Source: Choricystis sp. odSpoLacu1
Taxonomy: Eukaryota; Chlorophyta; Trebouxiophyceae
Length of the DNA stretch: 64,000 nucleotides
Reading direction: 5' to 3'
Assembly: GCA_958009055.1 (NCBI GenBank)
Contig: OY253655.1
Coordinates: 248,001-312,000 of the forward strand
Of this stretch, positions 54,080-64,000 are shown in pieces (the stretch's first letter is position 1; every line of letters starts with the position of its first letter). The position numbers and the translations under genes are program-made. The notes below the pieces were generated by a model. It saw only the letters and a list, made by a program, of their open reading frames with translations, was not told where the DNA came from and did no database searches.

Positions 54080-54598
54080 CTACCGCGCCCTCCTGACCAA
54101 CTCAGCCTCCAGGTCAGCCAGCAACGCTTTCACCTGCCTCGCAAACAGGGACTGCACCACGCCGTGGATGGCGGCGGGAGGGGCCGCGCGGGGTGTGACA
54201 GCCAGTTCATGTGTGACGGAGCACCCGCCTCCCTCGTCGGGCGCCACAGTCCACACACCCCGAAAAGAGGCCAGGTACCGGGATTGCACCAGGTCAAACG
54301 CCAGGGCGCGCGTGCCGGGGGGCGCGCCAGACGGCGGCGGCGCGCGCGCGACGGCCAGCGTCATGGTGAACGCGCCCCCAAACACCAGGAACGACCAGCC
54401 GATGGCTTGTTCGATGAGGACGGCGTCGTCTGGGAGTGGGGTGGAGGAGAGTGGAGCGTCGTCGGAGTGAGGCCCCAGCTCCCTGCACGCGGCCACTGAC
54501 GCAAAAATGCGGGGCGCGGCTGCGTAGTCGGTCAGCGCGTCCCACGCGGTGGATGGAGAGGCGGGGGAGGCCAGGGTGCCGGAGACGCGGAAGGTGGG
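54080..54598 (-). CDS. SRPBCC (START-like, polyketide cyclase/dehydrase type) protein, 3' exon
   Basis: The terminal exon encodes 172 residues starting after a CCCACAG acceptor: PTFRVSGTLASPASPSTAWD, ALTDYAAAPRIFASVAACRE, then VLIEQAIGWSFLVFGGAF, SRYLASFRGVWTVAPDEGGG and IHGVVQSLFARQVKALLADL. This is the order of the SRPBCC cyclase/dehydrase family, whose plastid members are often lipid- or pigment-related. No ATG lies in frame in this exon, so one or more 5' exons must exist upstream. A basic open stretch ending at a GTGCGT donor near 54828 (ERDDVARRE) fits phase 0 and may be the exon with the targeting leader, but its own start is not clear. Confidence 0.6.
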   Translation of the reverse strand, partial: PTFRVSGTLASPASPSTAWDALTDYAAAPRIFASVAACRELGPHSDDAPLSSTPLPDDAVLIEQAIGWSFLVFGGAFTMTLAVARAPPPSGAPPGTRALAFDLVQSRYLASFRGVWTVAPDEGGGCSVTHELAVTPRAAPPAAIHGVVQSLFARQVKALLADLEAELVRRAR

Positions 54599-55214
54599 CT
54601 GTGGGAGTGGTGAGGTGGAGGGGTGCCACTTCGGCCTGGCTCTCTGAAACCGACGCGTGCTGCGTGTGCGTTTTGTGTGTGTTGCAGGCCCCAAGCGTCA
54701 CACGCCCGCGCCACAGCGCACTGGCCGCATTGTCACACTTGCTGCCCTGCATCGAGACGTCGCCGCCCGCCCCGTCTCGCCCTCCAATTTCGACACACAC
54801 AAAAACAAACAACGCACCTCACGCCTCGCCACGTCGTCCCGCTCGGCCGGCGTCTGGGGCGCCTCGGGGGGCGCCGCCGCCGTTAACACGCGTGACCGGG
54901 TGAGTGGTGCGTGTATGGCCCGCCTGCCGGGGTGGGCGGCGGGGCGGCAGGGCGGGGGCGGCGCCGCGCGGGCGCTGAGGCAGCGCGTCTGCAACCGATT
55001 GGGGTGGGAGGGCGGACCGTCAGACGACCAGTGCGTCTGGACAGAAAAGGGAGGGATAGCGGCGCGCACAGGGCGCGTGGCAACACAAAGCAACAACAAC
55101 ACGCAGGGGGAAGGACACACAAAAAACAACAGTGAAAGTGTGGTGGTAGACACTAACGACGACCAACCAAAAACCCCTCTCTCTCCCTCCCGCGCACCAC
55201 CAATTTTCCTCTCT
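54599..55214. other. Intron and probable 5' exon region of the SRPBCC gene
   Basis: On the minus strand an Arg/Ala/Pro-rich open stretch at about 55030-54828 could be the transit-peptide exon of the SRPBCC gene, followed by an intron down to 54599. Its start codon is not identified. The rest, 55030-55214, is the 3' flank of the PCYT2 gene, with A-rich and CA-rich sequence. Nothing else is supported. Confidence 0.4.
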
Positions 55215-57038
55215 CTACCCTTCTGCCACAAACTTCTTGCTCGACTCATAGTACGCCGCCTCAGACACGGCTTTCGCCGCGTTCCTGGCCTCATACGCCG
55301 CCCGGTTGGCCACAATTCGATCAACAAGAGACGCGGCCGTCATGGTGGACGGCGACGCCAGCGCCTCCATGATGCCGCGGGCACGAGGCACAGCGTAGCG
55401 CGCCGCCTCGGACGCGGCTCGCCGGGCGGCGGCGGAGGAGGAGGCGGCCGCCTCGCTGCCGCCGCCTTCGACCGTGGTGCCGCGTAAAACGACCGCGATG
55501 TTAAAAGTCGTGATCAAATCATCTGTGATGACTGCCGGCGCCCCGATGACGACCTCGTTGGCGTACCGACACGCCAGCACGGAAAGAGCGCGCTCGTGCA
55601 GGTCGAGCAGGGGGCAGCCGCGGCCACGGCGGGCAGCCACGTCGGCGTCGGTGTGGACGCCCACAAGTAAAAAATCGCCCCTCGCCCGCGCGGCGCGCAG
55701 GGCGGCGACGTGGCCCGGGTGGAAGAGGTCGAACGCGCCATCGATGTAGATGACGCGGTCGTCTGGATGGGAAGGGAGGAGGGGAGAGTGTGTGAGTCGG
55801 GTGGTTTTTTCTCGTAGACCGGCCGCTCCCGCGCTGTCCCTCCCTCCCTCCCTCTCTCACTCACCTGGCCCCGCCCCAGAGCACCCATCGCTGAACTGCA
55901 CAATGCGCCGGCTCGTGGGCAGGAAGCGGGACACCGTGGTCGGCGCCCCCGCGGGCGGCGGCGCGGCGGGCGACGACGGCACACCGCCCAGCCCACCCGT
56001 CGTCGGCGGCGTCGATCCCATGACAATGCTGCCCTCTGCGCCCGCAGAGAACTGTTTGGTCAGCACGGCGGCGTCGGGGCGGGGGACGCGGGCATCGCCG
56101 CGCGACCGCAGCAGCGCGCGTCCCACGATGTCAGTTGTGGACACCCCCTCCGTCCGCTTGACGACGCGGAACCGACCGGCTGCCTTGGCGCCCGCATACG
56201 CGTCCGTCCCGTCGGGCAGCAGGCAGGGGTCGTCGCCGTGGACGACGACGTCGATGCGGTGGCGGGTGAACAGTTCGGTCAAAAACTCGGGCGTCAAATC
56301 ATAGGGCACGCCCGTAATGACTTCGTCCACCCACTTCAAGGATTCGACCATGGTGCGGCGTTCGTCGTCGTTGAGGACGGGGGGGCCCTGGGGAGAGGAG
56401 TGGGGTGGGGGGAAGGGTGTTGGAAAAACAAAGACCGCCGTTTTTTCGTTTCATCGAAAGCCACCCCCATACCCACAGACCAACTCACCTTGTACCGCCG
56501 AATCTCTGAATCAGGGATCAACCCCACCACCAGCTCGTCGCCCAGTGCTTTGGCCTGCCGCAGCGCGTTGGCGTGGCCGTAGTGCATGACGTCAAAGCAG
56601 CCATCCATGTACACCCTGATTGGAGCCCCCGCCCGTCGCCGCCGGGCGTGGCGGTCCAGGGCGCGCGAGATGAAGGAGGAGATAGTGCCGGGGCGGTAGT
56701 GGTACTGGTGGAGGTGAGTGTTGGGTGGGGATCGGGGTGAGGAACCCAATCCCGCAGGATCCTCTCTGTCTGCGCGCCGCCCTCTCTGCCCACCGGCCGC
56801 CAGGCGGGCCACACGCCTTGCATTGTCTCGTTTCCCCACATACATACCACCTCCTCACCTGGCGCGGCGTGACCGTGTTGAACATGTTCTCCGCCACCCA
56901 CCACGCCGCAACGGCGGCAGTCGGCACCGCCACCGCGGCGGCCACGCCCAGGGCCAGGGTGCGCCCTGACACGCGGGGCGTGGACGAGGTGGAGGGAGTG
57001 GTGTCAGAGGGTGGGGGAGGGGGAGCGGGAGGCGGCAT
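55215..57038 (-). CDS. PCYT2: Ethanolamine-phosphate cytidylyltransferase
   Basis: Four exons (57038-56859, 56704-56489, 56387-55865, 55762-55215) give 488 residues with all phases matching. An N-terminal membrane helix (LALGVAAAVAVPTAAVAAWW) resembles the anchor of plant PECT1. Two cytidylyltransferase domains follow, each with its signature: RVYMDGCFDVMHYGHANALR and VIYIDGAFDLFHPGHVAALR; GLIPDSEIRRYKGPPV, RRTMVESLKWVDEVI and RTEGVSTTDIVGRALL are also conserved. It makes CDP-ethanolamine from phosphoethanolamine, the controlling step of the Kennedy pathway to phosphatidylethanolamine, at the mitochondrial or ER surface. A Ser/Gly-rich linker joins the domains. Confidence 0.95.
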
Positions 57039-57295
57039 TGTGGTGAAGGAACGTTCGGTGGACAAGGGAGAAACGAACCGCGCCGTGGGGGCGCGCCCCT
57101 CTGGTGCTCTGTCCCGAGAGGAGAGAGCGCGAGGAGCGTGAGGGTGTGACAGAGTGGGGAGCACCAAGCCGCGCGGTGGGCGCACAAGGAAAAAAAAAAG
57201 AGGTGACGACTGGTCGCTCTCGCATCAGCAGCACACTCTCGGCCCTTTTTTTTTCGCGTCGGGACGCAGGCTGTTTCTCCCGACCACTCGCCCAC

Positions 57296-59157
57296 ATGGC
57301 TGGCCTCTTTGCCCGCGACCTCACGCCAGCCGAGCGCGCCGTCGTGGAGGCGCGCGTGGCGGAGCAGAGGGCCGCGTACGCGGCGTGGCTGGCGCGCGAG
57401 GAGGCGCGGCAGGTGCGAGAGCGGCAGGGCGGGGGCAGGGCTTGCCTCTGTGTGGCCTCGCGTGGGGAGATGGAGTGGGGGGAGTGCGCGTGTTTAGTGT
57501 GTGGCGTGCGGGCGAGTGTGTCCAGCGGAAGCGGCGGCAGAGGGAGACGGCGCTCCGCATGCGGGCGGTGCCCTCCCAACATGCCACCCCTTCTTCCTTC
57601 ACCTCGTTCCACCCCACCAAAAAATCAGGTGTCCGACCTCACAGAGATCCTGCCCCACCTCTCCACGGCCACTGCTCGCTCCCTGCTGGCCTCCGTCGGA
57701 GGAGACGTCTCTGCCGCGGTCGCGGCGGCGGCAGAGCCCGCGGAAGTGGTGCGCCCGCCACCACCACCACCACCCACCACGCCCCTGCCCCCGCGGCCCG
57801 CCCCCGCGGCCCATCCATCCCGGCCGCCCCCCCCTGCCGGCCGCTCCATCGTGCCGGGGCCCGGCCGCAAGCCCGGCCTGGGCCGCGTCAAGCGGTGCGG
57901 GTCAAAAGCAGTGACCCTGCTGTCTCTCGGCACACTGCACCCCGCCCCCGGCTGGCACAACGGTGGCTACATCTTTCCCTGCGGCTACGCCGCCGTCACC
58001 AAGTTTCGGTCCAGCGTGGACCTGGATGCGACTGTTGACCATGAATGCAGGGTGATTGGTGAAGGTGGCGCCCACTGGCCTGCCCCCACCTTTGTTGTTG
58101 TGGCGGCCGACCGCCCCGACGAACCCCTGGCCGCGCGGTCAGCCACAGGCGCGTGGGCCGCCGTGCTGGCCCGCATCGGGGCTGCCATTGAAGTGGCGAG
58201 GGCGGGTGGGGCGAACCTGCCGCCGCCTCCCCGCACACAAGTCGCTGGGCCAGAGTATTACGGTCTGACCCACCCAAATGTCGCCCCACGCATCGAAGAC
58301 CTGGACCCCGACCGCATGTGCACCGCGTACTGGGCGGGCAAGGGGCAGCGGGAGGCGTACGTGGCGCAGCACGGCGACGCGCGCACGCCGCGCGGGCTGG
58401 GCGGCGACCGCGCGGGGGGGGCCGCCCCGGCCGGCGCCCGCGGCTGAGGTGGCGGCACGGGCGGCGGCGGCGGCGGCGAGCATGGCGGCTGGGTTGATCG
58501 GCGATGGTGGTGGTGCGTCGACGTCGACCGCGCTGCTCGCGCCCACACCGCCCCTCCCCGCCTCCCCCCCTCCCGCCAAGCCGCCCACGCCGCCCGGCTC
58601 GGTAGACGCCACCACCGTCCGCAAACGCGTGCGCACGGAGCGCGACCGGGAGCGCGACCGGGAGCGGCACGCGCGCGAGCGCGCGACGCGCTGGGGGGGG
58701 GGGAGAGCGGGGAGTGAGCGCCGCCGCACCACCACCACAGCGCGGCCGCAGGCGCCACCGTCGCCACGACGCCGACGACTCGGATGGCGACCTCATGGCG
58801 GGCGTGCCCAGCCGCTGGTCCGCGCTGGAACGCGGGGAGAGGTCGAGGCGGAGAGCAGAGCGCGCGGCGGCGGGTGAGGCCGCCGACGCCGACGCCCCCA
58901 CCGCCCCCACCGACGCCGAGGACGGCGCCCCCCCCCTCCTCCCGGGCGCCATCGACCCCATCACCCTGGCCCCCGTTGTCGACCCCGCCGTCTGTCCGCA
59001 CGGGCATGTGATGGGGCTGGCCACGTGGCGCGCTGTGCTGGCTGAGACGGGGGCGTGCCCCTTCACGCGGGAGCCTCTGTCCCGGGACAGAGTGACGCGG
59101 TTGACGGCCGCCAATGTGGAGAGGTGGAGGGAGAGGCTGGTGGTGACGCTGTCGTGA
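57296..59157 (+). CDS. CUE/UBA-FYRN-FYRC protein with C-terminal U-box-like domain, two frame breaks
   Basis: Exons 57296-57412 and 57629-59157 give about 547 residues after removing one G each from G8 (58424-58431) and G11 (58693-58703). Residues 40-75 look like a CUE/UBA ubiquitin-binding domain (LTEILPHLSTATARSLLASV then GGDVSAAVAAAA). Then come FYRN (HNGGYIFPCGYAAVTKFRSS) and FYRC (GPEYYGLTHPNVAPRIEDL) domains, otherwise known from MLL/trithorax and TBRG1 chromatin proteins. An Arg-rich region (RKRVRTERDRERDRERHARE) leads to a U-box/RING-like end: DPITLAPVVDPAVCPHGHVM and ACPFTREPLSRDRVTRL. I infer a nuclear ubiquitin-ligase-type protein. If the breaks are real, the protein would end at 58447. 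Confidence 0.65.
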
Positions 59158-59211
59158 AAGGAGAGAGGAATGGTGTTTGGAAAGGAAGGCAGCAAACAAA
59201 CAAAAACAAAA

Positions 59212-60079
59212 CTAAAACACGATCCCTCTCTGCGCCGCCACCCCGGCAGCCAGCACCGCCGCCACACACGTCTGCACCACGTTGACGGCATCATTGGTCA
59301 GCCACGCCACCTTGCCTTGTTCGACGGCGCCCAACCAGGATTCAAAGACGTTGGCGACAACGGCCGCGGCGATGGCGATGGCCGCACCACTCGGCGACAC
59401 GACGCGCGCCGCCACTGCCGCCCCCGTGAACAGCGCCGCCGCCACCACACCCGCCGCCGTGCCCTCCGCCGACACCGCGCCCTCGGTGCCGGGCGGCACC
59501 CGGCGCAGGGTGGAAATCAGGTAGGTCGTTTTTCCCATCGCTTTGCCAATCTCGCTCGACGCCGTGTCCGCCAGCTTGCTCGCGATGCTGGCCACAAACG
59601 CAATGGTCCAGGGCGCTGCCGTGGGGGCGGCCAGCGCGCCGACTGCTGCCGCCATGGCGGCGGCGCCCGACCCATACACAGACGCGGGCGCGCGCCGCCC
59701 GCCGCGCGCCTCCGCGATGCCGGCTGCTTGCTTCCCGGCCAGCCCCACCCGGGTGGCGGCCGACCCGGCAATGAAGTAGGCGCACACCAGGGCGTAGCCG
59801 CGCGCGCCAAAGGCGGAGAAGACGAGGGTGCCGAGGAGCCAGGCGTGCGCGACCGCGGCGGGGGTGAGGCCGGCGGACAGGACGCGGGCACCCGTCACAA
59901 ACACGGCCGTGTTGGCGGCGATGCCGACGGCCAAGCCAGGAGACGGTGACGTGAGGGCGGTGGTGAGGGCGGGTGGGAGGGGGGGCAGCACTGCGGGTGG
60001 GGGTGCGCGTGGGCGGGGGGGGGGCGGCGCGGCGCGGGCACGCGGGCGCGAGGCGCGTGGGGGGCGCGACGGCTCGCAT
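59212..60079 (-). CDS. VTE6: Phytyl-phosphate kinase VTE6 / DUF92 (TMEM19) membrane protein, one frame break
   Basis: 288 residues from ATG 60079 after removing one base from the G10 run at 60015-60024. The leader MRAVAPPTRLAPACPRRAA is a plastid-type transit peptide. The membrane domain shows GLAVGIAANTAVFVTGARV, AFGARGYALVCAYFIAGSAA, TRVGLAGKQAAGIAEARGGR, VASIASKLADTASSEIGKAM and RRVPPGTEGAVSAEGTAAGV, all hallmarks of DUF92, and ends with VWLTNDAVN-like LTNDAVNVVQTCVAA. In plants VTE6 phosphorylates phytyl phosphate, recycling phytol from chlorophyll into tocopherol. It ends convergently only 54 bases from the FYR gene. Confidence 0.87.
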
Positions 60080-60328
60080 GTGTGTTGTTGTGTCGAGAGG
60101 TTGGTTGGTGGTGTGGCTGCGACGGCGCACAGGAGGACGGAGGCAGAGGCGAGCGTCTGCAATGCCGCTCTCGTTGTGTCCCCGACCTCTCGTTTTCGTT
60201 GTGTTTGATGACCACCAGCGACGAGCGCCCTCTCCGCTTTTGTTGACGTAAAAACGCACGCACGACACACAAACACACGCAAACATGGCTGCGAAAGAAA
60301 AAACACACTCACCCTCCCCAACAAAAAA

Positions 60329-62258
60329 TCACGCCGGCGTGCCCGCGCCGCCCGCCGCGGCGGCCGCCTGCGCCGCGCGCACGCGCTGGGTCAGCGCGGC
60401 CCGCAGCTGGGCCGTCAGCTCGCGCCCGTCGGGCAGGCGCCCCGTGCGCATAATCTCTTGGACTTGGGCTACCGTGACTGTGTGGCGGGCGGGGGGGGGC
60501 GCCGGCGGCAGTTGCGGCGCCACCGACGGGTGCAGGGTGGTGCGCGCCTCCGCCTGCCAGCGCGGCAGGCCCTGCCGCCGCAGCAGGCCCCGCGGGCGCG
60601 GCCGCATGGGTGGCCGCCCCCCGTGCCGCCGCCGCTTCCGCTGCATCCAGCAGATCGGAGGGTTGGGGGGGCACACCGCCGCGCGGGGCGAGCGCGGTCG
60701 CAGCGACGGCGGCGTGCGACGCGTGCGCGGTGCCACCCCGCGCGGCGGCCACGTCCCGCGCGCGCGACTCTTCCGCGGCACGCCGGGCGCGGGCGGAGGC
60801 AAAGGCGGCGCCCGCGGCGCGGGCGGCGGCGCCGAGGGCTGTGTCGGGAACAGGGAGTGCGCGGGCAAGCAAATCGCGCGCCGCCGTCTTGGTGATCGAC
60901 GCAGCCGCCGCCACGCCCTCCTCCGACACGCCCGCCTCCAGCGATGCCGGGTCGCCCGGGTGGGTGAGGGCGCGGAAGCGGGCGCGGCAGGCGCCGCCCC
61001 CGCGGACGGCGCCGCGCAGGCCGGCGGAACCGGTTAAAACGTCGCCCACCAACGCCCAGTTTGACCCAAACTCGTGCACCACGGCGCACAGCAGCACATC
61101 ATCCGCCGGCGTCCAGGGCGCGCCCAGGGCGGCAGGGCCCGTGGCGGGGCGGCCGGCGGGGCCGGGGCGGCCGCCGCGCGCGGCGCGCGCGCCGCCCGCG
61201 CGGCGCGGGTCGGGCGCGCGAGCACCAGACGCGCGCGCAGACGGGCGAGGGGCGAGCGACAGCGCGTCATCGTCTGCCCGCCCACGCTTGCGGTCTCGGC
61301 GGGCGCCACCGCCGCGGGCGGCGTCGGAATCAGAGAGGCGGCCAGAGTCCGTGCCGGCGAGGGAGGCGCGGCGGCCGAGCGCGCGCGCGCGGGCAGACGC
61401 GGCGCGCAGAGCATCGGCTTCAGCCTCTGCAGCCGCGCGCGCGGCTGCCGCGGCAGCAGCAGCTGCCCTCCGCGCAGCCGCCAGGTCGTCCTCATACTGG
61501 CGCACGCTGATCAGGTGGGCGACGCGGCGCTGCAGGGCGTCGGCGTCCAGGGCGGCGGCGAGCGCGGCGGGCGCGGAGCGGGGGAGGGTGTACGTTAGAC
61601 GCGGCGGCGTCGTCGGCGGCGCGGGCGCGGACGACCGCGTGCCCGTGAGCCCATCTTTGGAGGAGGGAGGGGGCGCGTCGCGGGCGCCTGCGCCATCATC
61701 GGCCGCCCGAAAGGCGGCGGCCGCGTCCCTGTACTCGCGCCCAGTGTCAACAGGCTTCAGCGTGGTCGGCCAGTCGACGCGCGCGGCCGCGCGCGCGCAG
61801 GCGGCCGCCGCCGCCTGCTTCCACGCGCGCTCGCCATCAAAGTCGGCCTTCATCCACGCCGCTTCAGCGAGCACATAGTCCCAGTGGTCGGGGGGGCGGG
61901 GCGGGGTGGTGGCGGGGCGGGAAAAGGCGTGAGCCAGGGCGGCGCGCGTCGCACGCACGCGCGCGCCGGCAGCCAGGGCGGCGTCGTCCGCCGCGCGGGC
62001 GGCGGCGGCGGCTTCAGCTTCGGCTTTGGCTTTGGCCTCGGTTTCTGGGTCGGGGGTCGGGGCGTCGGGCGGGGCGTCGGCCGCGGGGGCGGTGGGCGCA
62101 CCGTCTGCCTCGCCTTCAGCCGGCGCGGCTTTTGGTGTGGGCGCGGCGGCGGGCGCCGCGCCGTGTGCGGGCGCCGGGTCCGCTGCTTCCGTTGTCGATG
62201 GCGGCGGCGCGGCCGCGCCGTTGGTGGCGGCGGCCGCGGCGTCGGAGTCGCTGGGCAT
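60329..62258 (-). CDS. EAF1-like chromatin protein with HSA and SANT domains, one frame break
   Basis: About 642 residues, start MPSDSDAAAAATNGAAAP, after removing one base from G9 at 60491-60499; without this the frame runs on to 60309. The HSA domain is DHWDYVLAEAAWMKADFDGE then RAWKQAAAAACARAAARVDW, and the SANT/Myb domain is APWTPADDVLLCAVVHEFGS followed by NWALVGDVLTGSAGLRG and CRARFRALTHP. This pairing is that of EAF1/VID21, the scaffold of the NuA4 histone acetyltransferase, or of related SWR1/p400 subunits. The corrected C-terminus has a helix TVAQVQEIMRTGRLPDGREL. The rest is Ala/Pro/Arg low complexity. It is much smaller than yeast EAF1 (982 residues). Confidence 0.75.
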
Positions 62259-63322
62259 GATGCAAGGAAGGGGAAACGAAAAACACGCCCGCTCCCTCTA
62301 GCGCGCTGCTTTCAATCCCTCTGCGTCTTGAGGTCTAGGGTGTGAAGTGATAAGCTCTCAATATCATGCGGCGTGGGTGTAGAGATGCAGGCAGCGTGTC
62401 TGGAGGGAGTTTGGGAGAGGAAACGAAAAAGCGCGTGAGCAAACGCACCGCCAACCAGAGCACCGCTGCGTCGCCACTCTAGCCCACACCCCGCCACAGC
62501 GTGGTAAATCAGGCGCTTGTGGCCAGCTGCGGGGCCGGATCCAACAATCGCTGGCGGCCGTCCCCAGTCGTTGGGGAGGCGCACGCAACGAAGGAAAAAA
62601 ACACGGGGCCGGAGCAAAAAAACAGGGCTCTGCGCTCGCACCACCACGTGCGCACGCTGCCATCCCCCCAGCGGCATCAATGGGATCAGCACTGCACGCA
62701 TGGAGGGGGGCGCGGCGGCGCCAAGCGGTGGGAGAGGGAGGGCGCAGACCCCCGACGCGCGGTTCGGCGCGGCAAAACGAGTGTTTCGGGGGCGGATGCG
62801 AGCTCACCTGGCCTTGCAATGCAGCTGTGGCTCCCTCACGTGGCCGGCGCGGTTGTGAGGGAGGGCCTGGCGGGGGTGGGGAGGCGTGGAACGCGGCCAA
62901 AGCGCGCGGATGAGTGGGCGTGAAAACACACGAGAGCGCACCGGCAGCGACGGCCCGTTTGTTAAGGGGCGCGCCTTTTTCTCTGCCCACATCTCCTCTC
63001 CCCCTTTCCGTGCCCAGGCGTCTCGGCCTGTCCCCCGCGCCGCCCGCGACACCGCACACGGGTCCCCACCCCGTCCGTCGTTTGGCCTCACACGCGTGCC
63101 GACACGAGCGCGGCGCCCGTGTTTTCCGGGTGGCGAACAAAAAGGAGACGATTGGCGCGCTGCCGTTTCGTGCTGCTCCCCACCGCCGCCCTCGTCCCCC
63201 CTTTTGCCCGCGCTGACGGCCTGCAAGCGCTGACACGTGCTCGCATCCCGACGCAGTCGAGGAACGCGTGACGCGCCCACGCCTTTCGCCTGTGCCACCG
63301 CCCGCGCGTCATTCGCGTCGCC
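62259..63322. other. 1-kb region without supported genes
   Basis: Lies between the divergent EAF1-like gene and the 2-oxoglutarate dehydrogenase gene. It is noticeably less GC-biased than the coding parts. Open frames such as 62312-62701 on the minus strand lack codon bias and recognisable domains. I looked for snRNA, SRP RNA and tRNA signatures and saw none. It contains the two promoters and perhaps an unannotated RNA. Confidence 0.45.
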
Positions 63323-64000
63323 ATGCTGACCCTTGCAGCGCTGCGCTGGGCCCGCCGCGCGGCCCCTGCCGCCGCCTCGGCGACCGCCGCCCTGGCCCAC
63401 GCACGTGGGCATGCGCGCCTGTCCATGCTGACCCTGGCCCGGGGCGCCGCGTCGGCCGCCCCTCCCCCCCCCGCCGCCCGCCCCCACCCCCCTGCGCAAG
63501 CTCCAAGACTCCTTCCTGGACGGCACCTCCTCCACCTACATCGAGGAACTGGAGGAGCGGTACAGGGCAGACCCCTCCTCCGTCGACAAATCGTGGGCGG
63601 GCTTCTTCCGGGCGCTGGAGGCGGGGGTGCCGCCCGAAGCGGTGGCGGAAGCCTATGCGAGCTATGAAGCAGGCGAATCCGCCACCGCGCCACTCACCGC
63701 GGCCGCGCTGTCCAGCCAGACGATTCACGAGAGCATGAAGATTCTGCTGCTGGTGAGAGTGGGGAAGGGAGGGAAGGGAAAGAGGCGTGTGCGTGTGTTC
63801 TGATTCTCGTGTTGGTCTACCTCCCACCCCTTTTTCCTCCTTCCCCACCCACCCACCCCCCAGGTCCGCGCCTACCAAGTCAACGGCCACTTCATGGCCA
63901 CCCTGGACCCCCTCGGCCTGGACGACCGCGCGTCATCCGCGCCCCCGGAGCTGGACCCTGCCACTTATGGTTTTTCCGACGCCGACCTGGACCGCGAGTT
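63323..64000 (+). CDS. OGDH: 2-oxoglutarate dehydrogenase E1 component, 5' part (runs off the window), one frame break
   Basis: Exon 1 63323-63752 and the start of exon 2 at 63864. The leader MLTLAALRWARRAAPAAASA is a typical mitochondrial presequence. After removing one C from C9 (63464-63472) the frame continues LRKLQDSFLDGTSSTYIEEL, EERYRADPSSVDKSWAGFFR, then across the intron MKILLLVRAYQVNGHFMATL and DPLGLDD, the conserved N-terminus of the thiamine-dependent E1 subunit of the Krebs-cycle complex. The catalytic domains lie beyond the window. Exon ends are CTG|GTGAGA and CCCCCAG|GTC, phase 0. Confidence 0.9.

Noticed and set aside
62312..62701. 129-residue open frame on the minus strand in the gene-free region
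   Set aside because: No codon bias, no recognisable domain, and no homologous-looking motif; kept as possible but not annotated.

Overview
This window looks like nuclear DNA of a microbial alga with a primary plastid, most probably a green alga. It is very GC-rich. Genes lie on both strands without operons, and many carry one to four short GT-AG introns, mostly near the 5' end. There are no ribosome-binding sites. The gene content is eukaryotic and photosynthetic: SRP54, SRP receptor alpha, SEC61 beta, TRAPPC2L, YIPF6, ALG10, ATG10, TIM21, TIC20, PLGG1, VTE6/DUF92, DUF3007 and DUF3119 proteins. The plastid proteins begin with basic Arg/Ala/Ser/Pro leaders and no ER signal peptide, which argues against a secondary plastid. 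The species cannot be fixed from the sequence. All functions were assigned by reading motifs; no database was searched.

Layout. 1-1.5 kb: 5' end of a Rossmann-fold protein and two class-II tRNA genes. 1.5-13 kb: SRP receptor alpha, TRAPPC2L, an SSS transporter, TIM21, a tafazzin-like acyltransferase, a sucrose-phosphatase-like enzyme and a beta-hexosaminidase. 13-24.7 kb: ATG10, a DUF3119 protein, a Cys-Thr-Phe-x-Pro repeat protein, a CRAL-TRIO-like protein, YIPF6, a non-canonical nucleotidyltransferase with six C-terminal repeats, and a coiled-coil protein. 24.9-36.2 kb: a LEA-like peptide, TIC20, ArgJ, ALG10, a small membrane protein, DUF3007, PLGG1, a ZNF830-like protein, an FAD oxidoreductase and a small basic protein. 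36.3-48.6 kb: a secreted protein, SRP54, SEC61 beta, a Gly-Tyr-Pro-rich protein, a nucleoside hydrolase, an LRR membrane protein, a bacterial-type D-lactate dehydrogenase and a J-domain protein. 48.6-64 kb: a DMXL/Rav1 protein, an SRPBCC protein, PCYT2, an FYR-domain protein with ubiquitin-type flanking domains, VTE6, an EAF1-like HSA/SANT protein and the 5' end of 2-oxoglutarate dehydrogenase E1.

Two points affect how the annotation should be read. First, many genes need one extra base removed from a homopolymer run of 7-11 C or G to stay open, and a few breaks go the other way. This pattern fits sequencing or assembly error better than gene decay, so those genes are called as single CDS with the break noted. 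Second, both tRNA genes fold as long-variable-arm (serine/leucine type) tRNAs but carry a UCU anticodon, which normally belongs to class-I arginine tRNAs. This is the most unusual observation in the window.

Themes across genes: ER targeting and secretory traffic (SRP receptor, SRP54, SEC61 beta, TRAPPC2L, YIPF6, ALG10), plastid and mitochondrial import (TIC20, TIM21), plastid metabolism (PLGG1, VTE6, ArgJ) and phospholipid metabolism (PCYT2, tafazzin). They are neighbours in the genome, not a linked gene cluster.
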